From Geothermovivens sp964644845 (GTDB taxonomy: Bacteria > Zhuqueibacterota > Zhuqueibacteria > Oleimicrobiales > Geothermoviventaceae): a stretch of DNA of 64,000 nt. Of the stretch, positions 42,213 to 51,164 are shown piece by piece. The first letter of the stretch is position 1; each line of letters begins with the position of its first letter. The stretch covers positions 42,887 to 106,886 of the forward strand of contig CAZXXS010000052.1 in the NCBI GenBank assembly GCA_964644845.1, given 5' to 3'. A model generated the notes under the pieces. The model saw only the letters and a program-made list of their open reading frames with translations. It had not been told where the DNA came from and made no database searches. The translations under genes were made by a program, and so were the position numbers.

Positions 42213-44717
42213 GTGTTGAGGAGTTTGTTCCTTGCGGGAGTGTTGGTGATGAGCGTTCGTGTTTTCGATGCGGCTGGCGCCGAAAGCTGGCCTCACCCGT
42301 TTCCCTGCCGAGTTCACGAAGGGGCGAACCCGGATGTTCTGGTGATGAGCTTGGGGGCAGTCAGCACGCCCCTTGCGCAGGGCATCTTCGACCCGCTGAC
42401 TGACGAGGTTCGGCTGAACGATGGCCGGGTTTTGAAAAACTACTACAGGGATTCCCTTGGAGTCGAATTCTACAAGCCGATCGACAAATCGCGGTTTCCT
42501 TTGCCCCCTTCGGGCTGGTGTTCGTGGTACTTCTACTACCAGGAAATCAGCGCGGACGAGGTGCTGCTGAACGCCGAATGGATCGCCAGGAATCTGAAGG
42601 ACTACGGAGCCCGGGTGGTGCAAATCGACGACGGCTGGCAGGGCACGGGACACGGTCTGGGTGACAACCGGGACTGGACAACGGTGGACAGGCGGTTTGC
42701 CCCCGGGATGGAGGTGCTGGCTTCCAGAATCCGGAAGCTCGGACTGACGCCGGGCCTCTGGCTTGCACCTCACGGCCAGAGCAACCCCGAAGTCGTCCGG
42801 GCGCATCCCGGGGCATTTCTCCTGAAACCGGACGGAACGTCGGCTTCGGACACGTGGGAGGGAACGTACCTGGTAGATCCCTCAACCGAAGCTGGGCAGG
42901 CTTACCTGGCCGACCTCTTCCGGCAGCTGGTCGATTGGGGCTACGATTATTTCAAGATCGACGGCCAGCCGATCGTGATCCAGGAGTACCGAACCAAGAA
43001 CGAGTTTTTCGGTCGAAAAGGTCAGGATCCTGTGGTTCTGTACCGGAAAACGCTGCAAACGATCCGCACAACCATCGGCGACGACCGCTACCTGCTCGGG
43101 TGCTGGGGCATTCCGCTGCCCGGTGTCGGCATCATGAACGGCTCGCGGACCGGTGGAGACATTGTGCTTGGCTGGGATGGCTTTCTTGTCGCCCTGAACG
43201 CAACGCTTCGGTGGTACTTCCTGCACAACGTGGTGTGGTACAACGATCCGGACGTGATGTTGCTTCGGGAACCGCTTACCCTTGATCAGGCTCGGGTCTG
43301 GGCTACGTTGCAGGGCCTCACCGGACAAGCTTTGCTCGCGTCGGATCGCTTGCCGGATTTGGGCCCTGAGCGGGTGAAGATCTTACGAAAAGTGTTCCCT
43401 GCGGTGGACATCCGCCCGATGGACCTCTTTCCCTACCGTCGCAACAAGCGAATCTGGGATCTTAAGATTGCACATCTCGGAAGACAGTACGACGTTGTCG
43501 GCTGCTTCAACTTCGACGAAGCCAGGCGCGACGGTGTCCTGTTGCGCTGGTCGGACCTCGGGTTGCCTGCAAATCGCCCCGTGCACGTTTTCGACTTTTG
43601 GGCCGACGAGTACCTCGGTGCTTTCGAGGCCGGTTTCTTCGTGCCCCTGGCGCCGACTTCTTGCCGTGTTCTGACCCTGGTCCCCGTGGAAAAACAGCCC
43701 GTTCTTGTGTCGACCAATCGGCACATGACGCAGGGTTGGGTGGACCTGAAACGGCTGGAATCCCGGGTGAACGGCACGGTCTGGTCCGGCGTTAGCAGCG
43801 TAATCAAAGACGCCCCTTACGAACTCCATTTCGCTTTTCCTCCGAAAGAGCCCACGTACAGGGTTCTGACAGCCGAGGCAAGGGTGAGAAACAAAGAACT
43901 ACCGGTGACCGTGGAAAATCACCAGGGTTGGGCCACGGTTCGTTTTCGGAGTCCGGTTACTGGTGAGGCAAGCTGGACGGTCCGTTTCGGCCCGGCGCGA
44001 ATCTACACGTTCCCTGTGAAGGGACCGCGACAATTGCGGCTGGAGCCCCTTGGACTGTCCGGTGTGGACGTGCAGTGGGCGTCGGTGTACGCCTCGAATT
44101 GCGGTTACGCGGTCTCACTGGACGGGCGTCCGCTTGCCGTGACGCCAACCAACTGGGTACGAATCCGGCGCCTGGATCCGACCCGTCAGTACCGCGTGGA
44201 GGTAAGGGCAATCTGGGACGACGGATCGGTGGCCCGAAAGGGGGCGGCTGCGTCGTTTCGACTTATTGATCTGTTACCTGCCGAGCTGTTTCTCTCCGAA
44301 TTGGAACCAGTAGAGGCAACGGCCGGCTGGGGGACGGTTCGCCAGGACCAGAGCTCCGACGGCGGTCCGCTCCAGATCGGCGGCCGGAGGTTCCGCCGTG
44401 GGCTGGGCACCCACGCTGAATCGGACATTGTTTTTCGCCTGGACGGGCTTTTCGAGCAATTCGAAGCTCTGGTTGGTGTCGACGACGAGACGCGGGGTCG
44501 TGGATCCGTGGTGTTCGAGATCTTCGGTGACGGCAAACGGTTGTGGTCCAGTGGGGTTGTACGCGGCGGCGAAAAAGCGAAGCGCGTTGCTGTGGACGTG
44601 TCGGGAGTGCGGGAATTGCGGCTCCACGTGGGCAACGCAGGCGACAACATCGACTACGATCACGCAGACTGGGCTGAAGCGAAGTTGATCCGAAAGGCAA
44701 ACGCTGGTGGGCACTGA
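42213..44717 (+). CDS. GH36-like alpha-galactosidase with NPCBM domain
   Basis: 834 residues from the GTG at 42213, six bases behind GGGAGG; earlier in-frame starts read through poor leader sequence. A signal peptide (SLFLAGVLVMSVRVFDAAGA) precedes the catalytic barrel: GWCSWYFYYQEIS, VVQIDDGWQG, LWLAPHGQSNP, the nucleophile strand YDYFKIDGQP (Asp in FKID) and RTGGDIVLGWDG. Beta-sandwich domains follow. The last 140 residues (SDGGPLQIGG, RRGLGTHAESDIVF, HVGNAGDNIDYDHADWAEA) form an NPCBM carbohydrate-binding module. It should remove alpha-linked galactose or a related sugar outside the cytoplasm. Confidence 0.88.
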   Translation: MLRSLFLAGVLVMSVRVFDAAGAESWPHPFPCRVHEGANPDVLVMSLGAVSTPLAQGIFDPLTDEVRLNDGRVLKNYYRDSLGVEFYKPIDKSRFPLPPSGWCSWYFYYQEISADEVLLNAEWIARNLKDYGARVVQIDDGWQGTGHGLGDNRDWTTVDRRFAPGMEVLASRIRKLGLTPGLWLAPHGQSNPEVVRAHPGAFLLKPDGTSASDTWEGTYLVDPSTEAGQAYLADLFRQLVDWGYDYFKIDGQPIVIQEYRTKNEFFGRKGQDPVVLYRKTLQTIRTTIGDDRYLLGCWGIPLPGVGIMNGSRTGGDIVLGWDGFLVALNATLRWYFLHNVVWYNDPDVMLLREPLTLDQARVWATLQGLTGQALLASDRLPDLGPERVKILRKVFPAVDIRPMDLFPYRRNKRIWDLKIAHLGRQYDVVGCFNFDEARRDGVLLRWSDLGLPANRPVHVFDFWADEYLGAFEAGFFVPLAPTSCRVLTLVPVEKQPVLVSTNRHMTQGWVDLKRLESRVNGTVWSGVSSVIKDAPYELHFAFPPKEPTYRVLTAEARVRNKELPVTVENHQGWATVRFRSPVTGEASWTVRFGPARIYTFPVKGPRQLRLEPLGLSGVDVQWASVYASNCGYAVSLDGRPLAVTPTNWVRIRRLDPTRQYRVEVRAIWDDGSVARKGAAASFRLIDLLPAELFLSELEPVEATAGWGTVRQDQSSDGGPLQIGGRRFRRGLGTHAESDIVFRLDGLFEQFEALVGVDDETRGRGSVVFEIFGDGKRLWSSGVVRGGEKAKRVAVDVSGVRELRLHVGNAGDNIDYDHADWAEAKLIRKANAGGH

Positions 44718-44810
44718 GGTTTCTTTGCCAAGGTTCGGGAATCCAAGAAGCCACTGCCCTGGAGGGGGGATTTGTTAAGGGACGTGCACTGCAGGCGAGG
44801 AGGGACCATC

Positions 44811-46484
44811 ATGCGAAAATGGATCTTGGCTGTTCTGGCTGTGGCGGTGATAATCAGCGGCTGTGCAAAGAAGGAGGCGTTTGTGAAAGCGGACGTGAAC
44901 CATGTGAAGGCCCAATTGGCCAAGCTGGCCCCGGTGGAACTGGGCGCGAATGTCGACCGGTTGCCTCCCAGGAAGCAGGAGCTGGTGCGGAAGCTGGTGC
45001 AGGCATCGCGCTTGATGGATGAGATCTTTCTGCGCCAGGTCTACTCAAAAAACCTGGAGATTCGCAATTGGCTCCAGCGATCCAAGAACCCGGAAGACAA
45101 GATTTTCCTGGAGTACTTCACGATCATGTTTGGCCCGTTCGACCGGCTAGATGACGACAAACCATTTATCGGCACGGAGCCGAAGCCCCTCGGTGCCAAT
45201 TACTACCCTGAGGACATGACCAAGGAGGCGTTTTTCCGCTGGGTCAAGGAGCACCCGGAGGACAAGGAGGCTTTCGAAAGCAATTTTACGATCATCCGCC
45301 GACAGAACGGTAGGCTGGTCGCGATTCCGTACTCGCAGGCCTACCGGGAACTGCTGGAACCGGCGGCCGAGCTGCTGCGGGAGGCGGCGACTCTGGCGGA
45401 AAACGCGAGTTTGAAACGCTACCTGGAGACACGGGCACAGGCGTTTCTCTCGAACGACTACTTTGAGAGCGACATGGCCTGGATGGATCTGGACGACCCA
45501 GACATCGAGGTTGTGATCGGGCCTTACGAAGTTTACGAAGACCGGCTGCTCAGCTACAAAGCGGCCTTCGAGTCCTTTGTGACCCTGGTGGATCAGGCCG
45601 AGAGCGCCAAGCTGGCGCGTGTCGCGCAGTATCTGAACGCGATGGAGAAAAATCTGCCGATTCCAGACAAGTTCAAGAACCTGAATCGGGGAAGCTCCTC
45701 CCCGATCAAAGTAGTGAACGAAGTGTTCACGGCGGGCGACACCAAAGCGGGAATCCAGACAACGGCGTTCAACCTCCCAAACGACGAGCGTGTGCGCGAG
45801 GCAAAAGGGAGCAAGAAAGTGCTGCTTAAGAACGTGGCCGAGGCAAAATTCGAGAAATGCTGGCGGCCGATTGTGGCGCGTGTGCTGGCCGAAGACCAGC
45901 TGCCACTAACTCGCTTCGATGCGTATTTCAACCACACGCTGATGCACGAAGTGTCGCACGGGCTTGGTCCCGGGATCGTGCGTTTGCCAGACGGTTCTGA
46001 AACCACCGTCAGCAAAGAACTGAAAGAAACCTACCCAACCATCGAGGAAGCTAAAGCGGACGTTCTGGGCATCTACAACATCATTTTTCTGGCAGACCAG
46101 GGTTTCTTCAGCCCGGCTTCGCTCGACACCACGTTTGTGACGTATCTGGGCGGCATGTTTCGTTCAATTCGATTCGGCGTTCAGGAAGCGCACGGCATGG
46201 CCAATCTGATCGAGTTCAACTACCTGACGGAGAAAGGGGCTTTTCAGGTGGATCCCAAGACGGGTCGCTTCCGGGTGGTGTTGGAGAAAATGCGGCCAGC
46301 CATTCGGGATCTGGCTCACGACATCTTGATGCTACAGGCTACCCTTGACTACCAGGGCGCTGTGAAGTTCATCGAACGCTACGGTAAGATGCCCGCCGCT
46401 CTGCAACGCGCTTTGGATTCACTGGCCGATCTTCCTGTGGACATCCGGCCAGTGTACACGATTGAGAGAGAGTTGGGAAAATAG
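44811..46484 (+). CDS. M49 dipeptidyl-peptidase III-like zinc lipoprotein
   Basis: 557 residues from an ATG behind GAGGAGGGA; lipobox VIISGC. The zinc motif HEVSHGLGPG is followed 40 residues later by EEAKAD, which corresponds to the EExR/KA(E/D) helix of family M49. Most DPP III enzymes carry a six-residue HExxGH motif; the five-residue HExxH form seen here is, as I recall, that of Caldithrix abyssi DPP III. It should release dipeptides from short peptides outside the cytoplasm. The acidic N-terminal half (DIFLEYFTIMFGPFDRL-like region) also fits the family. Confidence 0.8.
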   Translation: MRKWILAVLAVAVIISGCAKKEAFVKADVNHVKAQLAKLAPVELGANVDRLPPRKQELVRKLVQASRLMDEIFLRQVYSKNLEIRNWLQRSKNPEDKIFLEYFTIMFGPFDRLDDDKPFIGTEPKPLGANYYPEDMTKEAFFRWVKEHPEDKEAFESNFTIIRRQNGRLVAIPYSQAYRELLEPAAELLREAATLAENASLKRYLETRAQAFLSNDYFESDMAWMDLDDPDIEVVIGPYEVYEDRLLSYKAAFESFVTLVDQAESAKLARVAQYLNAMEKNLPIPDKFKNLNRGSSSPIKVVNEVFTAGDTKAGIQTTAFNLPNDERVREAKGSKKVLLKNVAEAKFEKCWRPIVARVLAEDQLPLTRFDAYFNHTLMHEVSHGLGPGIVRLPDGSETTVSKELKETYPTIEEAKADVLGIYNIIFLADQGFFSPASLDTTFVTYLGGMFRSIRFGVQEAHGMANLIEFNYLTEKGAFQVDPKTGRFRVVLEKMRPAIRDLAHDILMLQATLDYQGAVKFIERYGKMPAALQRALDSLADLPVDIRPVYTIERELGK

Positions 46485-46502
46485 AGCCTGTGTCGAGGCT
46501 GT

Positions 46503-46529
46503 GCCGGGTACCCAGCACGGGTGCCCGGC
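46503..46529 (+). terminator. Terminator-like stem-loop after the M49 gene
   Basis: GCCGGGTACCC / GGGTGCCCGGC form an 11-bp stem (one T-G wobble) with a 5-base loop, 18 bases after the stop. No T-run follows. Confidence 0.5.
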
Positions 46530-46740
46530 GCGCTTCAGGGCGTGTTGCTGGCGTGTTGGGTGTTCTGTTGTACTCTGAGACAACGTGTGTCGCCTGAACA
46601 GGGGGACATTTCTCGGAAGCAGACGACGTTGTTCGTAAGTTTTTGATATTCCTTCGACTACCACTGTTTTGCTTTTGCGCGCCTTCCGGTACACACCTTG
46701 CGTTGCCCCGGACTGAACGGGTAAATTGTGGAGCGCAAGC

Positions 46741-48327
46741 GTGTCCCAACGTGTTTGGAAAATCTTCGTTGCTTTGGGCCTCCTGCTGGCCGCTGTGCCG
46801 GTCCTGGCCGTTGTGGCTCCGCCACAACCCGCGTTCATCCGGATGCCGGACGGACGTACGCTTCGTGGAACGCGCTACGTCTCGGAGGACGCGGTTCTCG
46901 TCGTGGACGAACGTGGTCAGCTGTGGCGACAGAGTGGGACGCGCTGGATCGAAGTCGCCTCGGGTGCTGTCTCGCTGCGGAAAACGAGCGGCTTTTTCCG
47001 TCGCCCTCTCCGCGGAGCCACTGCGCTGGTGGCACTGCGTCTGGAGTTCGCTGACCAGGTTGGACGGGTAGCCCGAGATCGGCACGTGGCAATCCTTTTT
47101 GGGGAGACTCGGAGCCTGCGGGACTACTACGCGTCCGTGTCCAGCGGGGCTCTTGGCGTGGCGGGAGAAGTGTTTCCCGAAGATGAGGGCTGGTTTCAGC
47201 TCGGGGTTCCCTCGCGAGTGTACGGCGCCGACGTGGGCCCTGGGAATTCGGATCCGTCGCGACACGATCACGGTGAACGGACACCGGAAGAACTGGTGGC
47301 TGCGGCTGTCCGTGTGGCGGATCCGGCTGTGGATTTTTCCCATTTCGACTGGGACGGCGACGGCGCTGTGGATCACTTGCTGATCATTCACGCGGGTGAC
47401 GACCAGGCTGCGACGGGTCAAGCGGAGGACCTGTGGTCGCGGCAGGTGGTTCTGGCTCAGCCGTTGGTTGTGGACGGTGTGCGCATCGAGAGTGCCATGA
47501 TTGTGGCCGAAAGCAGTCCGCTCGGCACATTTTGCCACGAGTTTGCCCACGACTTGGGTGCGCCTGATCTTTACGGCGCCAGCGACGTGGGCCCCTGGGG
47601 TCTGATGGGCGCCGGTTGCTGGAACGGTGACCCGGCGGGATCGTGTCCCGCACGACTCTCGGCTCCGCTGCTTTGGGATTTGGATGGGAACCCAGCCAAC
47701 GGTCGCGAAGGGTGGATTTCGGCGCAGTTCGCGCGGGAGGGCCGGTTCGTTTCACTGCAGAGTGAGCCCGTTGTTCTGCCTGCGGAGGTTTCCGGAAAAG
47801 TGTTTCTGGCCGAATGGAGGAGGCGAGAAGGCTACGATGCCGCTCTGCCCTCCGAAGGGGTACTCGTGTACGCAATCAACTCGAAGACCGGCGCTACGGA
47901 ACTGTTGATTCCCAACCGAAGTGGGGCAGAACCGAAAGAGGCGAGTCTTCGACCGGGCAACCAACTCCTGCTCCCGGATGGCACCGGGCTGCGGGTGGTG
48001 GCGCCGGGTCAGATCAGTCTGGAAACGGGGGCGGAAATGACTGCGCTCGAGCGGGATGACGCTCCAGAAACGGCGGCACTGCAGATCTTCCCAAATCCTT
48101 TCAACGCATCGACACGGATCCAGATCTCGGCTGACCGGAGGAGCCACATTCGCGTGTTTGACCTCCGCGGTCGCCTTGTGGTCGACTTGGGCGTACCACG
48201 TTCCGCAGGCTACGTTCGCTGGGACGGGCGTGACGCTCGAGGACGCCTGGTTGCCTCGGGCACGTACGTGGTGTCTGTAGAAACGCCTGCCGGCGTGTTC
48301 ACCCGGAAGATCACACTCCTTCGCTGA
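46741..48327 (+). CDS. M6-family secreted metalloprotease with sorting domain
   Basis: 528 residues from the GTG at 46741 (GGAG eight bases upstream), giving a good signal peptide (KIFVALGLLLAAVPVLA); a TTG 15 bases earlier is the alternative. The M6 (immune inhibitor A-like) domain shows FDWDGDGAVDHLLIIHAG and the zinc site CHEFAHDLGAPDLY (His266 to His270), then GPWGLMGAG. The C-terminal 75 residues are a FlgD/type IX-like sorting domain (IFPNPFNASTRI, RWDGRDARGR, SGTYVV, RKITLLR). It should be an extracellular or surface protease. Confidence 0.9.
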   Translation: MSQRVWKIFVALGLLLAAVPVLAVVAPPQPAFIRMPDGRTLRGTRYVSEDAVLVVDERGQLWRQSGTRWIEVASGAVSLRKTSGFFRRPLRGATALVALRLEFADQVGRVARDRHVAILFGETRSLRDYYASVSSGALGVAGEVFPEDEGWFQLGVPSRVYGADVGPGNSDPSRHDHGERTPEELVAAAVRVADPAVDFSHFDWDGDGAVDHLLIIHAGDDQAATGQAEDLWSRQVVLAQPLVVDGVRIESAMIVAESSPLGTFCHEFAHDLGAPDLYGASDVGPWGLMGAGCWNGDPAGSCPARLSAPLLWDLDGNPANGREGWISAQFAREGRFVSLQSEPVVLPAEVSGKVFLAEWRRREGYDAALPSEGVLVYAINSKTGATELLIPNRSGAEPKEASLRPGNQLLLPDGTGLRVVAPGQISLETGAEMTALERDDAPETAALQIFPNPFNASTRIQISADRRSHIRVFDLRGRLVVDLGVPRSAGYVRWDGRDARGRLVASGTYVVSVETPAGVFTRKITLLR

Positions 48328-48636
48328 CCTCAGGACCACACTGGCCTACCAAAACCTGACGGGAAGCGGGCTAAAAGCCCTGTCCTGCCTAGTTTCGAGA
48401 CCGGAGGTTTTGAAACTGTAAGCCTTCGACGTGGAAGCCACTTTTCCCAATTTTGCTCCCCTCGACGAGGCGTCACGGTGCGATTTTTCTGACACCTTAA
48501 CGGCGCTTCCGCATCAAAGAGTCTGAGTTGCGCCCGATCAAACTCTCCGAATGACGGGCACAACTCGGAAGGAAGGAGGAACCCACGATGTTCTCGACAA
48601 GCGAGATGCTGTTCAAGCGAAACGCAGGCCAGGAAA
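48328..48636. other. Gap upstream of the mbx-type operon
   Basis: 309 bases. A short hairpin GGGCT-AAA-AGCCC (48368-48380) may end the protease transcript. The promoter of the large operon should lie here but no clear -35/-10 pair was found. The 3' part holds a small leader frame at 48588. Confidence 0.45.
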
Positions 48637-48674
48637 GTGGCAACCTCTTCGCGACTCGGTCGCTTTCTGTTTAG
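48588..48674 (+). CDS. Possible 28-residue leader ORF overlapping mbxA
   Basis: ATG seven bases behind AAGGAAGGAGGA, by far the best ribosome site here, opens a frame of 28 codons (MFSTSEMLFKRNAGQE and onward) that ends inside mbxA in another frame. The mbxA GTG itself has only AGGAAA directly in front. The short frame may serve translational coupling. It has no family resemblance and could be chance. Confidence 0.3.
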   Translation: MFSTSEMLFKRNAGQESGNLFATRSLSV

Positions 48675-49143
48675 CCTTTTCGTTTTCTTTGCCATCTGGA
48701 TCGCCTTCACAAGCTCCCTCGATCCACAAGAGCTCATTGTTGGTTTTGTTTTCTCCTTCATTTCTGCGTTTTTTTACTCGCCTCACTTCAATCAGGCCGG
48801 TCTGAGAAACCTCTCGCCTAAGAAAGTCGGGTATTTGTTCCTGTACCTGTTTGTATTTTTCTGGGAAATGATCAAAGCGAATCTCGACGTGGCTTACCGG
48901 GTGCTACACCCCAAAATGCCCATCCGGCCGGCAATTGTTGAGTTCCGAACGCGCCTGAAATCGAACGTCGGTAAACTCGCCCTGGCGAATTCGATTACCT
49001 TGACCCCTGGTACGTTGACGGTGGACGTGATTGACGACCGATTCTTTGTGCACTGGATTTGGGCGCCAACGGACGACGAAGAACAGGCGTACAAGGACAT
49101 TGCTGCCAAGTTCGAACGCTACTTGCGGGAGATTTACGCATGA
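48637..49143 (+). CDS. mbxA: Mrp/Mbx antiporter subunit MnhE-like (MbxA)
   Basis: 168 residues from a GTG. The two hydrophobic N-terminal segments (FLFSLFVFFAIWIAF and ELIVGFVFSFISAFF), then FLYLFVFFWEMIKANLDVA and NSITLTPGTLTVDV, are the MnhE/MrpE pattern. It begins a 13-gene operon whose order (E, F, G, then D, F, G, H, H', M, J, K, L, N in mbx naming) equals that of archaeal mbx/mbs clusters. It should be a small membrane subunit of the sodium/proton-translocating arm. Its stop overlaps the next start. Confidence 0.92.
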   Translation: MATSSRLGRFLFSLFVFFAIWIAFTSSLDPQELIVGFVFSFISAFFYSPHFNQAGLRNLSPKKVGYLFLYLFVFFWEMIKANLDVAYRVLHPKMPIRPAIVEFRTRLKSNVGKLALANSITLTPGTLTVDVIDDRFFVHWIWAPTDDEEQAYKDIAAKFERYLREIYA

Positions 49144-49388
49144 TCCCGATTTACTTCGGCATCATCGCTTTGGCGCTCATTCTTGCGTCTTTACGGGTGA
49201 TCAAGGGGCCGACCACCTCCGACAGAGTGGTCGCAGCCGATTCGATGACCACAATCATCACGTCGCTGCTTGTGTTGCTTGGCTTGTTCTTCCAACGGTA
49301 CATTTACATCGACGTGGCGCTAATTTACGCCGTTTTGAGTTTCATTGGTGTTCTTACCGTGGCCCGGTATTTGGAGGGCGGCCTGTGA
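49140..49388 (+). CDS. mbxB: MnhF-like subunit (MbxB)
   Basis: 82 residues from the ATG of an ATGA overlap with mbxA. Three membrane helices, with SLRVIKGPTTSDRVVAADSM as the MrpF signature and IYIDVALIYAVLSFIGVLTVARYLEGG at the end. Small subunit of the antiporter-like membrane arm, probably near the sodium path. An upstream in-frame start inside mbxA is rejected because of the tight overlap and family length. Confidence 0.93.
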   Translation: MIPIYFGIIALALILASLRVIKGPTTSDRVVAADSMTTIITSLLVLLGLFFQRYIYIDVALIYAVLSFIGVLTVARYLEGGL

Positions 49389-49729
49389 TCCACGTATTCA
49401 TCGGACACGTGATGATTTCCATTGGCGTCGTTTTTCTGTTCCTGGGCGCCCTTGGCATCTACCGCTTCCCGGATGTGTACAACCGCCTGCAGGCGGGCAC
49501 GAAAGCCACAACACTCGGGTCTTTCTTCACCATCGTTGGTGTCGGTGTGGTGAACCCGGCGTGGATTTTCAAGACGGCGATCATCGCTTTCTTTATTCTC
49601 TTGGCTTCTCCCATTTCGAGCCATGCCCTGGGACGAGGCAGTTACAAAAGCGGCGTGCCCCTGTGGAGAGGGACAGTGTACGACCACTACCGTCGCGTGA
49701 GCAAGCACGGCGGTGTGAAAGACGAATGA
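49385..49729 (+). CDS. mbxC: MnhG-like subunit (MbxC)
   Basis: 114 residues from the GTG of a GTGA overlap. Three helices with the MrpG signature LGALGIYRFPDVYNRLQAGTK and TTLGSFFTIVGVGVV, split here over loop and helix. Together with MbxA and MbxB it forms the Mrp-type sodium translocation module. Confidence 0.93.
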   Translation: MIHVFIGHVMISIGVVFLFLGALGIYRFPDVYNRLQAGTKATTLGSFFTIVGVGVVNPAWIFKTAIIAFFILLASPISSHALGRGSYKSGVPLWRGTVYDHYRRVSKHGGVKDE

Positions 49730-49767
49730 TCGGCCTGCCAGCAACGGCCAACGCGTGAGTGCCTGAG

Positions 49768-50010
49768 ATGCAGACGATTCTGCCAATTGTGTTGACGCTG
49801 ATTCTGATTGCGGCTGCAGTTCTGACAGTCCATCTACGGGACCTGATTGCAGCTATCGCGGCCAGTTCGGTCATCAGTCTGATCGCGTCCATCTTTTTCT
49901 ACCTGCTTCAGGCGCCGGACGTGGCCATGACGGAGGCCGCTGTCGGCGTAGGGCTGACGACGGCCATCTTCGTCATCACCGTGCGCAAAACCAGAAGGTA
50001 CGAAGAATGA
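49768..50010 (+). CDS. mbxD: MbhD/DUF4040-like subunit (MbxD)
   Basis: 80 residues from the ATG at 49768; a GTG at 49759 adds three residues. Three helices with LRDLIAAIAASSVISLIAS and QAPDVAMTEAAVGVGLTTAIF, which is the DUF4040 / MrpA C-terminal pattern. Its stop overlaps the start of the next gene (ATGA). Confidence 0.9.
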   Translation: MQTILPIVLTLILIAAAVLTVHLRDLIAAIAASSVISLIASIFFYLLQAPDVAMTEAAVGVGLTTAIFVITVRKTRRYEE

Positions 50011-50693
50011 AGAAGATCCTCGCTCTGGCTTCGCTGACGGTGATTGGCGTCGCCCTGGTGTCCACCCTGAGTCTCGTGCCTTTCGGCGTGAACAAGATGG
50101 ATCCGCAGGTAGCGGGACGTTACCTCCGCGAAGGCGTTGCGCGGACGGGCTCGGTAAACATTGTGACGGCCATCGTGGTGAACTACCGCGGATTTGACAC
50201 GCTGGGCGAGGTAACGGTGCTCTTCCTCGCTGCCACGGGCCTCGGCGCGGTGCTGTTCGACAAGCGCGGCAAGCGCACTCAGAGAACACCTGCGAGCCTG
50301 ATCGTGAAATCGGCGGCTTTGATCCTGTTCCCGCTGATTGTCCTGCTCGGTGCCTACGTCTTTGTGCACGGGCATCTCACCCCGGGCGGAGGTTTTCAGG
50401 GCGGTGTGATCATCGCTACGGGTTTTTTGCTCATGTACATGGCTTTCCGCAGTTACGACGTGAGTCACACGTGGCTCATGGCGGTGGAGTCGCTTGCCGG
50501 AACGACATTTGTGGTTCTGGGGCTGCTTGGTTTGATTTACGGTCGTAGCTTTCTGTACAACTTTCTGCCACTCGGTACGGCAAACGCGGTGTTCAGCGCC
50601 GGTGTGATTCCCCTGATCTACGTGGCGATTGGGCTCAAGGTAGGCAGTGAACTCACGGGCATCCTGGACAACTTGATGGAAACGATCCGCTGA
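50007..50693 (+). CDS. mbxF: MbhE-MnhB fused subunit (MbxF)
   Basis: 228 residues. The N-terminal 90 residues (SLVPFGVNKMDPQVAGRYL, VNIVTAIVVNYRGFDTLGEV) match MbhE, the MrpA tail. From about residue 95 the MnhB pattern follows (LIVLLGAYVFVHGHLTPGGG and FQGGVIIATGFLLMYMAF). In Pyrococcus mbx these two are likewise one chain, whereas mbh keeps them separate, so this supports the Mbx rather than the Mbh type. Confidence 0.9.
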   Translation: MKKILALASLTVIGVALVSTLSLVPFGVNKMDPQVAGRYLREGVARTGSVNIVTAIVVNYRGFDTLGEVTVLFLAATGLGAVLFDKRGKRTQRTPASLIVKSAALILFPLIVLLGAYVFVHGHLTPGGGFQGGVIIATGFLLMYMAFRSYDVSHTWLMAVESLAGTTFVVLGLLGLIYGRSFLYNFLPLGTANAVFSAGVIPLIYVAIGLKVGSELTGILDNLMETIR

Positions 50694-50759
50694 GCCGCAG
50701 CCAATCGCGCTGGCGAGGGGGATGGCGCTTTGGTGTGCAATTTAGGGAGAATTTGAAGA

Positions 50760-51101
50760 GTGATTTACTACATCGCGGCCCTTTCGTTGATTTTGATCGG
50801 TACGTACGCGGTGCTGACCAAAAAGAACATCGTGAAAATCGTGCTCGGGCTCAGCATCGCTGAAACGGGGGTGAATTTGCTTTTGATTGCGATCGGTTAC
50901 GTTCGGGGCCGCACGGCGCCGATTTTTTCGGACCCGAGTTTTCGGCCGGAGAACATGGTGGATCCTGTGCCGCAGGCGTTGGTGCTCACGGCCATCGTGA
51001 TTGGACTGGCGGTCACGGCCCTGGCGCTCGCCATCGTGATTCGCCTGTACGATCATCACAAGACGCTCAACATTGAGAAAATTCGGCAGCTTAAGTGGTG
51101 A
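50760..51101 (+). CDS. mbxG: MnhC/NuoK-like subunit (MbxG)
   Basis: 113 residues from a GTG behind GGAGAA. Three helices with LIGTYAVLTKKNIVKIVLGLSI, AETGVNLLLIAIGYV and VPQALVLTAIVIGLAVTALALAI split over them, the NuoK/MrpC pattern with conserved Glu in the second helix. It connects the Mrp module to the antiporter-like subunits. Confidence 0.93.
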   Translation: MIYYIAALSLILIGTYAVLTKKNIVKIVLGLSIAETGVNLLLIAIGYVRGRTAPIFSDPSFRPENMVDPVPQALVLTAIVIGLAVTALALAIVIRLYDHHKTLNIEKIRQLKW

Positions 51102-51164
51102 GCTTCTGGCGGGATTGTTCTGCCCCGGAGGCTTGATCCCTGTGAGGATATTTCGAGGCGAGCT

